64,000 bases of DNA from an uncultured Flavobacteriales bacterium (lineage in GTDB: Bacteria > Bacteroidota > Bacteroidia > Flavobacteriales_G > Salibacteraceae). Shown here piece after piece: positions 27,314 through 35,985 of the stretch; position 1 is the stretch's first letter; each line of letters starts with the position of its first letter. Under the pieces are notes generated by a model. The model did no database searches. It was not told where the DNA came from and was given only the letters and a program-made list of their open reading frames with translations. The DNA is taken from contig CALCCE010000049.1 of assembly GCA_937899835.1 (NCBI GenBank), positions 1 through 64,000 of the forward strand, given 5' to 3'. The position numbers and the translations under genes were made by a program.

Positions 27314-27321
27314 CAACTTTG
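27314..27321 (+). promoter_or_regulatory. Candidate -7 element before gldC
   Basis: CAACTTTG, one mismatch from TAnnTTTG, about 25 bp before the gldC ATG. It may give gldC its own transcript in addition to read-through from gldB. Confidence 0.35.
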
Positions 27322-27345
27322 TGGCTCAATAAAAACACTCCGGGA

Positions 27346-27690
27346 ATGAGCAAGCGCACCTCAGAAATTCATGTTCAGGTACATTTAGACGAAAACCACG
27401 TGCCCTCTAACTTGTATTGGGAAGCCGAAGACGCCAACGGAAGAGGCAGTGCCGATTCCATCATGTTGTCGGTTTGGGACAAAAACGAAAAAAATAGTTT
27501 GCGCATCGACTTGTGGACCAAAGATATGCGGGTGGACGACATGAAAATTTTCTTTCACCAGCAATTGATGAGCATGGCCGATACCTTCGAACGCGCCACC
27601 GGTGAAGATAAAATGGCGGCTGAAATGCGTGATTTTGGTCGTTTTTTCGGAGAGCGAATGGAAATCATTCGCCGGGTGGAGGACAAGTAA
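27346..27690 (+). CDS. gldC: Gliding motility protein GldC
   Basis: A 114-residue cytoplasmic protein from the ATG at 27346; nine extra upstream codons are not family-like. It matches GldC throughout (SEIHVQVHLDENHVPSNLYWEA...MRDFGRFFGERMEI). GldC is an accessory gliding protein in Flavobacteria whose loss reduces but does not abolish motility. It follows gldB, as in F. johnsoniae. Confidence 0.92.
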   Translation: MSKRTSEIHVQVHLDENHVPSNLYWEAEDANGRGSADSIMLSVWDKNEKNSLRIDLWTKDMRVDDMKIFFHQQLMSMADTFERATGEDKMAAEMRDFGRFFGERMEIIRRVEDK

Positions 27691-27693
27691 AAG

Positions 27694-28305
27694 TCAGCGC
27701 CCTTTTTCCCAGTCGCCGTTGGTTGCGTGAATGAATTCCAACACGCTGTCGCGGCCTTTTCCGGTGGTGGAAGACGTCACAAAAGCCATGGGCAAATCGG
27801 TCCATCCTTCCAACATTACATTTCGGTAAGCTTCCAGCTGTTTGGTTTGTGCCACTTTGGTGAGTTTGTCGGCCTTGGTGAATACCATGGCAAACGGCAA
27901 TTGCGACTGGCCCAGCCACTCCATAAACTCCAGGTCGAGTTTTTGTGCTTTGTGCCGCAAATCGAGGAGCACGAAAATGCAGATCAGGTTGGGGCGGTTC
28001 TTTAGAAATTGTTCTGTGGTGATGGACCAGGCGTGCCGCTCTTTTTTCGAAACTTGTGCGTATCCATAACCGGGTAAATCCACCAGATACCACGAGTCTT
28101 CTACCAGAAAGTGATTGATAAGGCGGGTTTTTCCGGGTTTCCCCGAAATTTTAGCCAGCCCTTTGTGTCCGGTGAGGGAGTTAATCAAAGAAGACTTGCC
28201 CACATTGGAGCGCCCAATAAAAGCATACTCAGGTTTGTTGGCCGGAGGACATTTCTCAGGATCGGTGTTGCTCATCAAAAAACGAGCTGGAAGGCGGTGG
28301 TGCAT
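27694..28305 (-). CDS. engB: Ribosome biogenesis GTPase EngB (YihA/YsxC)
   Basis: About 203 residues from the ATG ending at 28305. Motifs in order: the P-loop GRSNVGKSSLIN, switch DLPGYGYAQVS, G4 TKADK and the G5-like VTSSTTGKG. It helps assemble the large ribosomal subunit. Its start codon shares one base with the stop of the upstream hydrolase gene (TGATG), so translation is coupled. The open frame extends nine codons upstream into that gene. Confidence 0.94.
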   Translation of the reverse strand: MHHRLPARFLMSNTDPEKCPPANKPEYAFIGRSNVGKSSLINSLTGHKGLAKISGKPGKTRLINHFLVEDSWYLVDLPGYGYAQVSKKERHAWSITTEQFLKNRPNLICIFVLLDLRHKAQKLDLEFMEWLGQSQLPFAMVFTKADKLTKVAQTKQLEAYRNVMLEGWTDLPMAFVTSSTTGKGRDSVLEFIHATNGDWEKGR

Positions 28306-29120
28306 CAACGGATAAACATGCGGGAAAGCCACTTGGACAAGGTCGAGTTGAACTTGTCAGGGTGTTCCATCATAGGGGCGTGTCCGCATTCGTCCAACCA
28401 ATACAAATCGGCTTTGGGCAAAAGGTTTTGAAATTCTTCTGCTACCTCTGGTGGTGTAATGGTGTCGTTGCGGCCCCAAATCAAACACGTTGGAACGTTC
28501 ATTTTGGGCAGTTCCTTCGCCATGTTGTGCCGAATGGCAGACTTGGCGAGGTGGAGGATGCGAAGCGCGTGCTGGTTGTTGTTAACGATCCGAAAGGTTT
28601 CATCCACCAAATCTTTGGTGGCGTGAACCGGATCGTAAAACGTGAGGGCTACCTTCTTTTTGATGAAGTCATAATTGCCCCGTTTGGGGAAAGTACCGCC
28701 CAGTGAGTTTTCATACAGACCAGAGGATGCCGTCAAAGTCATGGAATTGACTTTTTCACGGTGTTCTGAGGTGTACAGCAAAGCTACATGGCCACCCAGT
28801 GAATTGCCTACCAGGTTAACGTTTTCCAAGCCCTTGAACTGCATAAAATCGTGCAGGAAATCAGAAAGCGCTTTGACGTTAGTTTTCAAGGCGGGCATCG
28901 TGTAAAGTGGGAGGGTTGGAATCACAACCCGGTAGTGAGGAGAGAAATGTTCGAACAGCGATCGAAAGTTGCTCAAGGCTCCAAACAAACCATGTAATAC
29001 AACGATGGTAGGGCCTGAACCAGCCTCCGCATAGCGGAAACCTTTCTCTTCAAAGGTATGGGCCTCTACAAACCCGGTATTTTCTTTTACGTCTTCCATG
29101 CTTAACATGCGAATGGACAA
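28305..29120 (-). CDS. Alpha/beta hydrolase
   Basis: A 271-residue alpha/beta hydrolase, or 264 if the ATG ending at 29099 is used. It has the oxyanion HGLFGA, the nucleophile elbow VGNSLGGHVAL, the acid GRNDTITPPEVA and the catalytic His in CGHAPMMEHP, so all catalytic residues are present. There is no signal peptide, so it is cytoplasmic. It is coupled to engB and divergent from the dcw cluster. The substrate is unknown. Confidence 0.85.
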   Translation of the reverse strand: MSIRMLSMEDVKENTGFVEAHTFEEKGFRYAEAGSGPTIVVLHGLFGALSNFRSLFEHFSPHYRVVIPTLPLYTMPALKTNVKALSDFLHDFMQFKGLENVNLVGNSLGGHVALLYTSEHREKVNSMTLTASSGLYENSLGGTFPKRGNYDFIKKKVALTFYDPVHATKDLVDETFRIVNNNQHALRILHLAKSAIRHNMAKELPKMNVPTCLIWGRNDTITPPEVAEEFQNLLPKADLYWLDECGHAPMMEHPDKFNSTLSKWLSRMFIR

Positions 29121-29309
29121 AATTACGGATTTTCAGAAATATGGTTTTCAAGCCTTGCTGGCCTTTTAACACCATTCTGTTGATAATAGGACTCCTTTCG
29201 CCGGATTTACGTCCAAATCCTTTATTTCTTTGATAAGTACTTTCTCCCACCTCTACAAGTGTTGCAAATAAAGACTTCTAACTTAAAAAATAGTCGTTTT
29301 ATCAACATT

Positions 29310-29334
29310 GTGGTAGTAGGTGGGAAGAAGTGGT
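29310..29334 (+). promoter_or_regulatory. MraZ operator (three GTGGK repeats) of the dcw cluster
   Basis: GTGGT (29310-29314), GTGGG (29320-29324) and GTGGT (29330-29334) repeat at exactly 10-bp spacing. MraZ is known in other bacteria to bind tandem TGGGN-N5 repeats in its own promoter. A -7-like TATATTTA follows at 29345-29352 and the mraZ ATG lies at 29377. Autoregulation of the whole cluster is therefore likely. Confidence 0.8.
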
Positions 29335-29376
29335 AAAATTTGAATATATTTACCGCTTATTACGCTAATACGCGAA

Positions 29377-29847
29377 ATGGCGGGGTTTATCGGGGAATAC
29401 GAATGCAAGTTGGATGCGAAGGGGCGCTTTATGCTTCCCTCCGGTCTGCGCAAACAACTCGATCCGGTAGCACAAGAAAAATTTGTGCTTAACCGGGGGT
29501 TTGAAGGTTGTTTGGTGCTCTATCCCCAAAATGAATGGGACAAGATTTCGGGCCGTTTGCAGCAGTTAAACCTGTTTGTGGCGCGCAATCGGAAGTTCTA
29601 CCGACAGTTTCACAACGGTGCCACGCAAATGGCGCTGGACAATACCGGTCGGTTGAATTTGCCCAATGGTCTGATGCGTTTCGCGAGCCTTGACAAAACC
29701 ATCGTGTTGTTCGCTTATGCCAACCGAATAGAGGTTTGGGATAAAGAGAAATACGATGAGGTAATGAACGAAGACTTGGGTGGGTTTGCAGACCTGGCCG
29801 AGGAAGTGATGGGGGATTTTGAAGATGAAGGTCAAGGCGAGGCATGA
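29377..29847 (+). CDS. mraZ: Transcriptional regulator MraZ
   Basis: A 156-residue protein with two SpoVT/AbrB-like MraZ repeats: FIGEYECKLDAKGRFMLPSGLR (first) and NGATQMALDNTGRLNLPNGLMRFA (second). It forms a ring that binds GTGG-type repeats and controls the division and cell-wall cluster. It is the first gene of that cluster here and overlaps rsmH by 4 bp. The acidic C-terminal tail is usual for the group. Confidence 0.95.
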   Translation: MAGFIGEYECKLDAKGRFMLPSGLRKQLDPVAQEKFVLNRGFEGCLVLYPQNEWDKISGRLQQLNLFVARNRKFYRQFHNGATQMALDNTGRLNLPNGLMRFASLDKTIVLFAYANRIEVWDKEKYDEVMNEDLGGFADLAEEVMGDFEDEGQGEA

Positions 29848-30743
29848 CAGCGTATCACCAGCCGGTACTGCTCCGGCAAAGTGTTGAAGGATTAGGGTTG
29901 CGGCCCGAGGGAGTGTATGTCGATGTCACCTACGGTGGCGGAGGGCATTCCCAGGAAATTCTGAAACGATTGGAAGGTGGTCGTTTGATTGCCTTCGATC
30001 AGGACGAAGAAGCTGCAGCCAATCAGATAGAGGATGATCGACTGGTTCTGGTGCAGCAAAACTTTCGCTACCTCCGGAATTTTTTGAGACTCCATAGCGC
30101 TCTTCCAATTCATGGCTTGCTGGCCGATTTGGGGGTTTCGTCCCGCCAATTCGATGCCGCAGAACGAGGGTTTTCCATTCGTCAGGACGCCATGCTCGAT
30201 ATGAGGATGAACCGTCAGGGCGGATTGACTGCAAGAGAAGTAGTGAACGAGTGGGAGGAGGCAGAGCTCTGGCGCATCTTTCGGAATTACGGAGAGGTGA
30301 AAAATGCCAGACGCCTGGCTCAGGTAGTGGCGAAGGAAAGAACAAAGGCTTCGATCGATCGGGTTTCCCAATTGATAGGAGCCATTGCTGTATGTATAGA
30401 CCGTCGGCAGGAACACCGTTACCTCGCTCAGGTTTTTCAAGCCCTGCGCATCGCGGTAAACGACGAGCTCGGAGCCTTGGAGGCGCTGTTGGTTCAGGCA
30501 ACTGAATCACTGGCAACCGGTGGTCGCCTGGTAGTGATCTCTTACCATTCACTCGAGGATCGAATGGTGAAGCACTTCATGCGGGCCGGCAATTTTAAAG
30601 GAGAGGTGGAAAAGGACTTTTATGGTAACCCTATTCGTCCCTTGAAGCCTTTGAGCAATAAAGTAATTACTCCGGACGCAACGGAGATTGAGGAGAATAA
30701 CCGGGCGCGCAGCGCCAAAATGCGAATAGCAGAAAAGCTCTGA
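29844..30743 (+). CDS. rsmH: 16S rRNA (cytosine-N4)-methyltransferase RsmH
   Basis: A 299-residue protein. It has the SAM-binding VDVTYGGGGHSQEIL near residues 27-41, the ADLGVSSRQFD motif and, further on, VISYHSLEDRMVKHFM. It methylates C1402 of 16S rRNA in the decoding centre. It sits in its usual dcw position between mraZ and the ftsL-like gene and overlaps both by one to four bases. Confidence 0.96.
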   Translation: MTAYHQPVLLRQSVEGLGLRPEGVYVDVTYGGGGHSQEILKRLEGGRLIAFDQDEEAAANQIEDDRLVLVQQNFRYLRNFLRLHSALPIHGLLADLGVSSRQFDAAERGFSIRQDAMLDMRMNRQGGLTAREVVNEWEEAELWRIFRNYGEVKNARRLAQVVAKERTKASIDRVSQLIGAIAVCIDRRQEHRYLAQVFQALRIAVNDELGALEALLVQATESLATGGRLVVISYHSLEDRMVKHFMRAGNFKGEVEKDFYGNPIRPLKPLSNKVITPDATEIEENNRARSAKMRIAEKL

Positions 30744-31141
30744 TGGGAAATCAGGAAGCGAAATCAGGAAAAGCAAAATCGCGCAAAGGTCGGAAAGTGG
30801 CACGTCCCTTTATCGACCTGTTGAGCGGCAACCTGCTCACCCGTGAGGATGTGGTGCAGCACTTGCCTTACTTCCTGTTTTTGTCCTTCCTCTGCCTGGT
30901 GTACATCGGCAATGGATTTATCGCCGAAGGTACCGTTCGGAAACTCAACCGAAACGGCCAGCAGATCAAAGAACTTCGCTCAGAATACATCACCATTAAA
31001 TCCGATTTGATGGTGCGCAGCAAGCAGTCAGAATTGGCGCGCTTGATCCAAGAAAAAAACCTGGGGCTGAAAGAATCTTTCGCACCCCCGAAAAAAATTG
31101 TGGTAGAGGAAGGAACCCTCGCCAGTGAAGATGGAAAATGA
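30743..31141 (+). CDS. FtsL-like division protein
   Basis: A 132-residue bitopic protein: a basic cytoplasmic N-terminus, one membrane helix (about residues 45-65, FLFLSFLCLVYIGNGFIA) and a periplasmic helical, coiled-coil-like stretch. It occupies the ftsL position between rsmH and ftsI, and the Bacteroidota FtsL-like family is defined mainly by this size, topology and context. It is expected to bridge to FtsQ and to activate FtsW/FtsI. Sequence identity with proteobacterial FtsL is too low to show it directly. Confidence 0.75.
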   Translation: MGNQEAKSGKAKSRKGRKVARPFIDLLSGNLLTREDVVQHLPYFLFLSFLCLVYIGNGFIAEGTVRKLNRNGQQIKELRSEYITIKSDLMVRSKQSELARLIQEKNLGLKESFAPPKKIVVEEGTLASEDGK

Positions 31142-33248
31142 GAAGTCCATATCGAAGCGGACCTACTTCGTGTATTTCCTGATGTGCTTGTTTGCAGTAA
31201 GCATCATTGGGAAAGTGGGCATTCTTCAATTTGTAGAGGGGGAGACCTATCGCGAGAAAGCACAGAAGTCTACCATGGATTACCGCGATATCGAAGCGGT
31301 GCGTGGAAACATCTATGCTGCCGATGGCAGCTTGTTGGCGACTTCCATTCCGCGCTACGAAGTGCGCTTCGATCCGGTTGCCGAATCCATTACCGAAGAA
31401 ATATTCTACGGCCTTTTAGACAGTTTGGCCCTTTCGCTCAACGGCTTGTTTCCCGATAAATCAGCCCAGCAGTGGAAAGGCGAACTCGAAAATGCTCGTG
31501 TCGATTCGGCCCGCTACCACCTCATCCGTCGTCGGATCAATTACACCCAGCTAAAGCAGATCAAGCAGTTTCCGCTGTTCCGCAAAGGACGTTTCAAAGG
31601 CGGTTTTATGGTGATTCAGGAAAATCACCGCGATCGGCCTTTCGATTTGTTGGCCGCTCGTACCATTGGGTATGACCGCACCAACAGCCAACCCGTTGGC
31701 TTGGAAGGTGCCTACCGCAAAGAATTGAGTGGCGTGAGCGGCAAGCGTTTGATGCAGCGCCTCTCGGGCAACGTGTGGAAACCCATCAGCGATGAAAACG
31801 AAATTGAGCCGGAAGATGGATGCGACCTGGTAACCACCATCGACCTGAATATTCAGGACGTAGCCGAGCAAGCATTGCTGGACCAGTTGGAACGCCACAA
31901 AGCGGAACACGGTTGTGTAGTATTGATGGAAGTGGCCACCGGCGAAGTTCGGGCCATTGCCAACCTGAAGCGGCAGGAAGAAGGTAGTTATTATGAGTCG
32001 TACAATTATGCCATTGGCGAAAGTACTGAGCCCGGTTCTACCATTAAACTCGCCAGTTATCTGGCTGCTTTTGAAGACGATATTATTGACCTGGAAGACA
32101 GTGTAGATGCCGGAAACGGCAAATACCAATTCTACGATAAGGTGATGCTGGACAGCAAGCCCGGTGGCCACGGTAAAATTACCGTGGAACAGGCTTTTGC
32201 TTATTCTTCCAACATTGCGGTAGCACGCATCATCAACGAAAATTACGGCCGCAACCCGCAAAAATTTGTGGACCGCTGGTATTCCATGGGCCTCAACAAT
32301 GTGTTGGGGATTGAAATTGCCGGTGAAGGCAAGCCCTTTATCAAATCGGCCAACGACTCTACCTGGTCGGGCATTACCCTGCCTTGGATGTCGCACGGTT
32401 ATGAGTTGCGCCAAACGCCATTGCAAATCCTCACCTTTTATAATGCGGTGGCCAATGGCGGAAAAATGGTGAAGCCCCAGTTTGTGAAAGAGATTCGCAA
32501 AGACGGGCACACGGTGCGGGCCGTCGAAACCAAAGTGCTGAACCCTTCCATTGCTTCGCGCGAATCCATTTCCAAGGCGCGAAAAATGTTGGAAGCTGTG
32601 GTAGAATACGGTACAGCCAGCAATTTGCGCCACGCGGATTACCGCATTGCTGGCAAGACCGGAACGGCTCAAATCGCCAACAAAGACTACGGCTATTACC
32701 ACGGAGAAGGGTTGGTACGCAGCTATCAGGCCTCTTTCTGCGGATATTTCCCGGCCGAAAATCCCAAGTACAGCTGCATTGTAGTGGTGAATGCTCCTTC
32801 CAATCAGGTGTACTATGGCAACCTCGTTGCCGGACCGATCTTCAAAGAAATTGCCGACAAGGTGTATTCTACGCGGGTAGAGATACAGCCCGAAATGGTA
32901 GCCAGTGCGCCTGAAAGTCGCACGCCCATTCCGGTTTCCAAAAACGGTTACCGCAGAGACCTGCAAGACATTTTCGATTTTCTCAGCATTCCGATTGAAG
33001 CCCGCTCCTACGATGCCGATTGGGTAGCCACCGCTACCGGTATGGAGAAGGTGGAATTGAAAGACGCCAATTGGGAAGAAAACTTAGTGCCCAATGTGGT
33101 AGGCATGGATGCCATGGATGCCGTTTACCTGCTCGAAAACCAAGGTCTTGTGGTCCGCCTGAAAGGTCGGGGAACCATTAAAAATCAATCCATCTCCGCC
33201 GGAAGGCGCGTGCTCTGGGGCGAAGAAATTGTACTTGAACTGTCCTGA
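31131..33248 (+). CDS. ftsI: Division-specific penicillin-binding protein FtsI (PBP3), with PASTA domain
   Basis: About 705 residues from the ATG at 31131 (the GTG at 31125 is also in frame); it overlaps the previous gene by 11 bp. One N-terminal membrane helix (about 10-30) is followed by the dimerisation domain and the transpeptidase domain with the SxxK motif in EPGSTIKLASY, SSN in YSSNIAVARI and KTGT in AGKTGTAQ. A single PASTA domain ends the protein (NVVGMDAMDAVYLLENQGL...). It crosslinks septal peptidoglycan with FtsW. The PASTA domain is common in Bacteroidota FtsI but absent from E. coli. Confidence 0.95.
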   Translation: MENEKSISKRTYFVYFLMCLFAVSIIGKVGILQFVEGETYREKAQKSTMDYRDIEAVRGNIYAADGSLLATSIPRYEVRFDPVAESITEEIFYGLLDSLALSLNGLFPDKSAQQWKGELENARVDSARYHLIRRRINYTQLKQIKQFPLFRKGRFKGGFMVIQENHRDRPFDLLAARTIGYDRTNSQPVGLEGAYRKELSGVSGKRLMQRLSGNVWKPISDENEIEPEDGCDLVTTIDLNIQDVAEQALLDQLERHKAEHGCVVLMEVATGEVRAIANLKRQEEGSYYESYNYAIGESTEPGSTIKLASYLAAFEDDIIDLEDSVDAGNGKYQFYDKVMLDSKPGGHGKITVEQAFAYSSNIAVARIINENYGRNPQKFVDRWYSMGLNNVLGIEIAGEGKPFIKSANDSTWSGITLPWMSHGYELRQTPLQILTFYNAVANGGKMVKPQFVKEIRKDGHTVRAVETKVLNPSIASRESISKARKMLEAVVEYGTASNLRHADYRIAGKTGTAQIANKDYGYYHGEGLVRSYQASFCGYFPAENPKYSCIVVVNAPSNQVYYGNLVAGPIFKEIADKVYSTRVEIQPEMVASAPESRTPIPVSKNGYRRDLQDIFDFLSIPIEARSYDADWVATATGMEKVELKDANWEENLVPNVVGMDAMDAVYLLENQGLVVRLKGRGTIKNQSISAGRRVLWGEEIVLELS

Positions 33249-34711
33249 TGAAATTATTGTCAGACATATTATATAAGGTAGGCCTGGAAGAAGTTCGGGG
33301 CTCCACCAACCTTGCCATCGAACAGGTGTGTTTCGATTCGCGCAAAGTGGATCGCAGCAGCGTGTTTGTTGCAGTGAAGGGCACTCAGGTGGACGGGCAC
33401 GACTACATCGACAAGGCCGTTGCCAGTGGAGCATTGGCGGTGGTGTGTGAAACCTTTCCGAAGCAGCTGAACGACCAGGTAACTTACGTTCGGGTGCGTA
33501 ATGCCGCTGCCGCCATGGGTTACATGGCGGCTAATTTTTATGACAACCCCGCCACCAAACTCCATTTGGTTGGGGTCACCGGAACCAATGGTAAAACCAC
33601 TACAGTTACCTTACTCTACCGTCTTTTCCGTTCGCTGGGCTACGAAGTAGGCATGCTTTCCACGGTTTCCAACCGCATTGGAGGCACCGAATTGCCCTCG
33701 ACCCACACCACACCCGATGCCATCACCATCAATCAACTGCTGGCGCAGATGGTAGAAGAAGGTTGCTCGCATTGCTTCATGGAAGTGAGCTCCCATTCTT
33801 TGGTGCAACACCGGGTTATCGGACTCGATTTCAACGTGGCGGTGTTCACCAACATTACCCACGACCACCTCGATTACCACGGCACTTTCGATGAGTACAT
33901 CCGGGCCAAAAAGCTGTTTTTCGACTTTTTGGGAAGCGATGCCGTTGCCTTGCTCAACAAGGACGACTACCACAGTGATGTGATGGTGCAAAACACCAAG
34001 GCCGCAGTGAAAACTTACGCTTTGCGCACCACCGCCGATTACAAAGGAAAAATCATCGAAAGTCAATTCTCGGGGCTACAGATGCAGGTCAATGGCCAGG
34101 AACTGTGGTCCAAGTTGATTGGTGGATTCAACGCCTACAACATTTTGGCGGTGTTTGGTGTCGCCGACCTGTTGGAAGAAGAAACCCTATCGGTGCTGAC
34201 TGACATCAGCAGCCTCAACTCGGTAGAAGGTCGCTTCGAATACCTGAAAACCAACAACAACATTACCGGAATTGTAGACTATGCCCACACGCCTGATGCT
34301 TTGAAAAATGTGTTGGCAACCATCAAAGACATCCGCACGGGCAACGAGCAGGTGATCACCGTGGTGGGTTGCGGTGGCGATCGCGACAAAGCGAAGCGGC
34401 CTAAGATGGCCAAAATTGCTTGTAAAGGAAGCGACAGGGTTATTCTCACTTCCGACAATCCAAGGACCGAAGAACCGGAAGCCATTCTGCAGGACATGCA
34501 AGCCGGAATCGATCCAATCGACTTTAAAAAATCCCTTTCCATCGCCGATCGAAAAGCAGCTATCAAGGCTGCTGTCACCTTGGCGCAACCCGGAGACATT
34601 GTGTTGGTGGCGGGCAAAGGGCACGAAAAATATCAGGAAATCAACGGTGTTCGGCACGACTTCGACGACCTCGAAGTGCTGACCGAAATGCTGAAAATGG
34701 TTCACAACTAA
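33248..34711 (+). CDS. murE: UDP-MurNAc-L-Ala-D-Glu:meso-diaminopimelate ligase MurE
   Basis: A 487-residue three-domain Mur ligase. It has the ATP loop GVTGTNGKTTTVTLL, the HTTPDA segment, the DHLDYHGTFDEYIRAKKLFF stretch that precedes the carbamylated-lysine region, and the substrate motif SDNPRTEEPE. DNPR marks enzymes that add meso-diaminopimelate rather than lysine. Its ATG shares a base with the ftsI stop. Confidence 0.96.
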   Translation: MKLLSDILYKVGLEEVRGSTNLAIEQVCFDSRKVDRSSVFVAVKGTQVDGHDYIDKAVASGALAVVCETFPKQLNDQVTYVRVRNAAAAMGYMAANFYDNPATKLHLVGVTGTNGKTTTVTLLYRLFRSLGYEVGMLSTVSNRIGGTELPSTHTTPDAITINQLLAQMVEEGCSHCFMEVSSHSLVQHRVIGLDFNVAVFTNITHDHLDYHGTFDEYIRAKKLFFDFLGSDAVALLNKDDYHSDVMVQNTKAAVKTYALRTTADYKGKIIESQFSGLQMQVNGQELWSKLIGGFNAYNILAVFGVADLLEEETLSVLTDISSLNSVEGRFEYLKTNNNITGIVDYAHTPDALKNVLATIKDIRTGNEQVITVVGCGGDRDKAKRPKMAKIACKGSDRVILTSDNPRTEEPEAILQDMQAGIDPIDFKKSLSIADRKAAIKAAVTLAQPGDIVLVAGKGHEKYQEINGVRHDFDDLEVLTEMLKMVHN

Positions 34712-34723
34712 GCTTGACAGACG

Positions 34724-35983
34724 GTGCTATACTACTTGTTTGAATACTTAGAAACGGTCAATTTCCCGGGAGCAGGGGTGTTTCAGTACATCTCTTTCCG
34801 GGCGGCTTTGGCGATCATTTTTTCGCTGATCATTTCCATGCTGTTTGGCAAGCGCATCATTCAGTTGCTCCAAAAACAGCAGGTAGGCGAGATCATTCGC
34901 GACCTCGGGCTGCAAGGGCAAATTGAAAAGCAAGGCACGCCAACTATGGGCGGGCTCATCATTCTGGCGGCCATCATTTTGCCTACGTTGTTGCTGGCCC
35001 GTTTGGACAATGTTTACATCATCCTCATGCTGGTGTCTACCGTTTGGCTGGGTGCGATTGGTTTTATCGACGATTACATCAAAGTTTTTAAGAAGAACAA
35101 AAAAGGCCTTGCAGGAAAATTTAAAGTAGTAGGTCAGGTTGGCATCGGCTTGATTGCCGGGTCTATTCTTTATTTCAGCGATGATGTGGTGCTCCGCGAA
35201 AAGGTGGTGACCGATGATGCTACGGTGATTGAAGCCAGTGCCTTGAGCTACGATAACGAAAAGGCAGGAGAAGATGGAAAAACCGTGGCCTGGGTAACTT
35301 CCAAAGCGGCTCGTACCACCATTCCTTTCGTAAAAAACAACGAGTTTGATTACGCCTGGCTTATCTCCTGGGTAGGAGACAACGCTGCCGGGTTGGTGTG
35401 GATCATCTTTTTACCCATTGTCATTTTAATTGTTACCTCCGTTTCCAACGGGGCCAACATGACCGATGGCCTCGACGGCCTGGCCACGGGCACGTCGGCC
35501 ATTATCGGCGTCACACTGGGCATATTCGCTTATGTAAGCGGCAACTACATTTTTGCCGACTACCTGAACATCATGTACATCCCCGATTCGGCGGAGCTCG
35601 TGATTTTCATTGCTGCCTTTGTAGGAGCCTGTGTTGGCTTCCTGTGGTACAACTCTTACCCGGCTCAGGTATTCATGGGCGATACGGGAAGCCTCGCCCT
35701 GGGCGGCATCATTGCCGTGTTTGCCATTGCCATTCGAAAAGAACTGTTGATCCCCATCCTGTGCGGAGTTTTTCTCATGGAAAATCTCTCTGTCATGATG
35801 CAGGTGGGCTATTTCAAATATACCAAGCGCAAGTACGGGGAAGGCAGAAGAATTTTCAAAATGGCGCCTTTGCACCACCACTACCAGAAACTCGGCTACC
35901 ACGAAGCAAAAATCGTGTCGCGCTTCTGGATTGTGGGCCTGGCTTTCGCCTTGCTGTCGGTGGTGACCTTGAAATTGCGGTAG
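34724..35983 (+). CDS. mraY: Phospho-MurNAc-pentapeptide transferase MraY
   Basis: A 419-residue polytopic membrane enzyme starting with GTG at 34724 ([10 protein letters not shown], the usual start in this phylum). It shows the QGTPTMGG-like loop [31 protein letters not shown], the [12 protein letters not shown] motif and [10 protein letters not shown] near the end. It makes lipid I. It is longer than the E. coli enzyme because of a hydrophilic insertion of about 60 residues near positions 160-215, typical of Bacteroidota. Confidence 0.96.
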   Translation: MLYYLFEYLETVNFPGAGVFQYISFRAALAIIFSLIISMLFGKRIIQLLQKQQVGEIIRDLGLQGQIEKQGTPTMGGLIILAAIILPTLLLARLDNVYIILMLVSTVWLGAIGFIDDYIKVFKKNKKGLAGKFKVVGQVGIGLIAGSILYFSDDVVLREKVVTDDATVIEASALSYDNEKAGEDGKTVAWVTSKAARTTIPFVKNNEFDYAWLISWVGDNAAGLVWIIFLPIVILIVTSVSNGANMTDGLDGLATGTSAIIGVTLGIFAYVSGNYIFADYLNIMYIPDSAELVIFIAAFVGACVGFLWYNSYPAQVFMGDTGSLALGGIIAVFAIAIRKELLIPILCGVFLMENLSVMMQVGYFKYTKRKYGEGRRIFKMAPLHHHYQKLGYHEAKIVSRFWIVGLAFALLSVVTLKLR

Positions 35984-35985
35984 CG

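Noticed and set aside
27665-28093. Alternative minus-strand frame over engB
   Set aside because: It is the off-frame reading of engB, whose GTPase motifs are unmistakable in the chosen frame.
31551-32966. Long minus-strand frame inside ftsI
   Set aside because: It lies wholly opposite ftsI, has no family resemblance and has a composition typical of antisense of a coding gene.
35398-35985. N-terminal extension of murD overlapping mraY
   Set aside because: The frame is open by chance inside mraY, the residues have no family resemblance, and an ATG lies 2 bp after the mraY stop.
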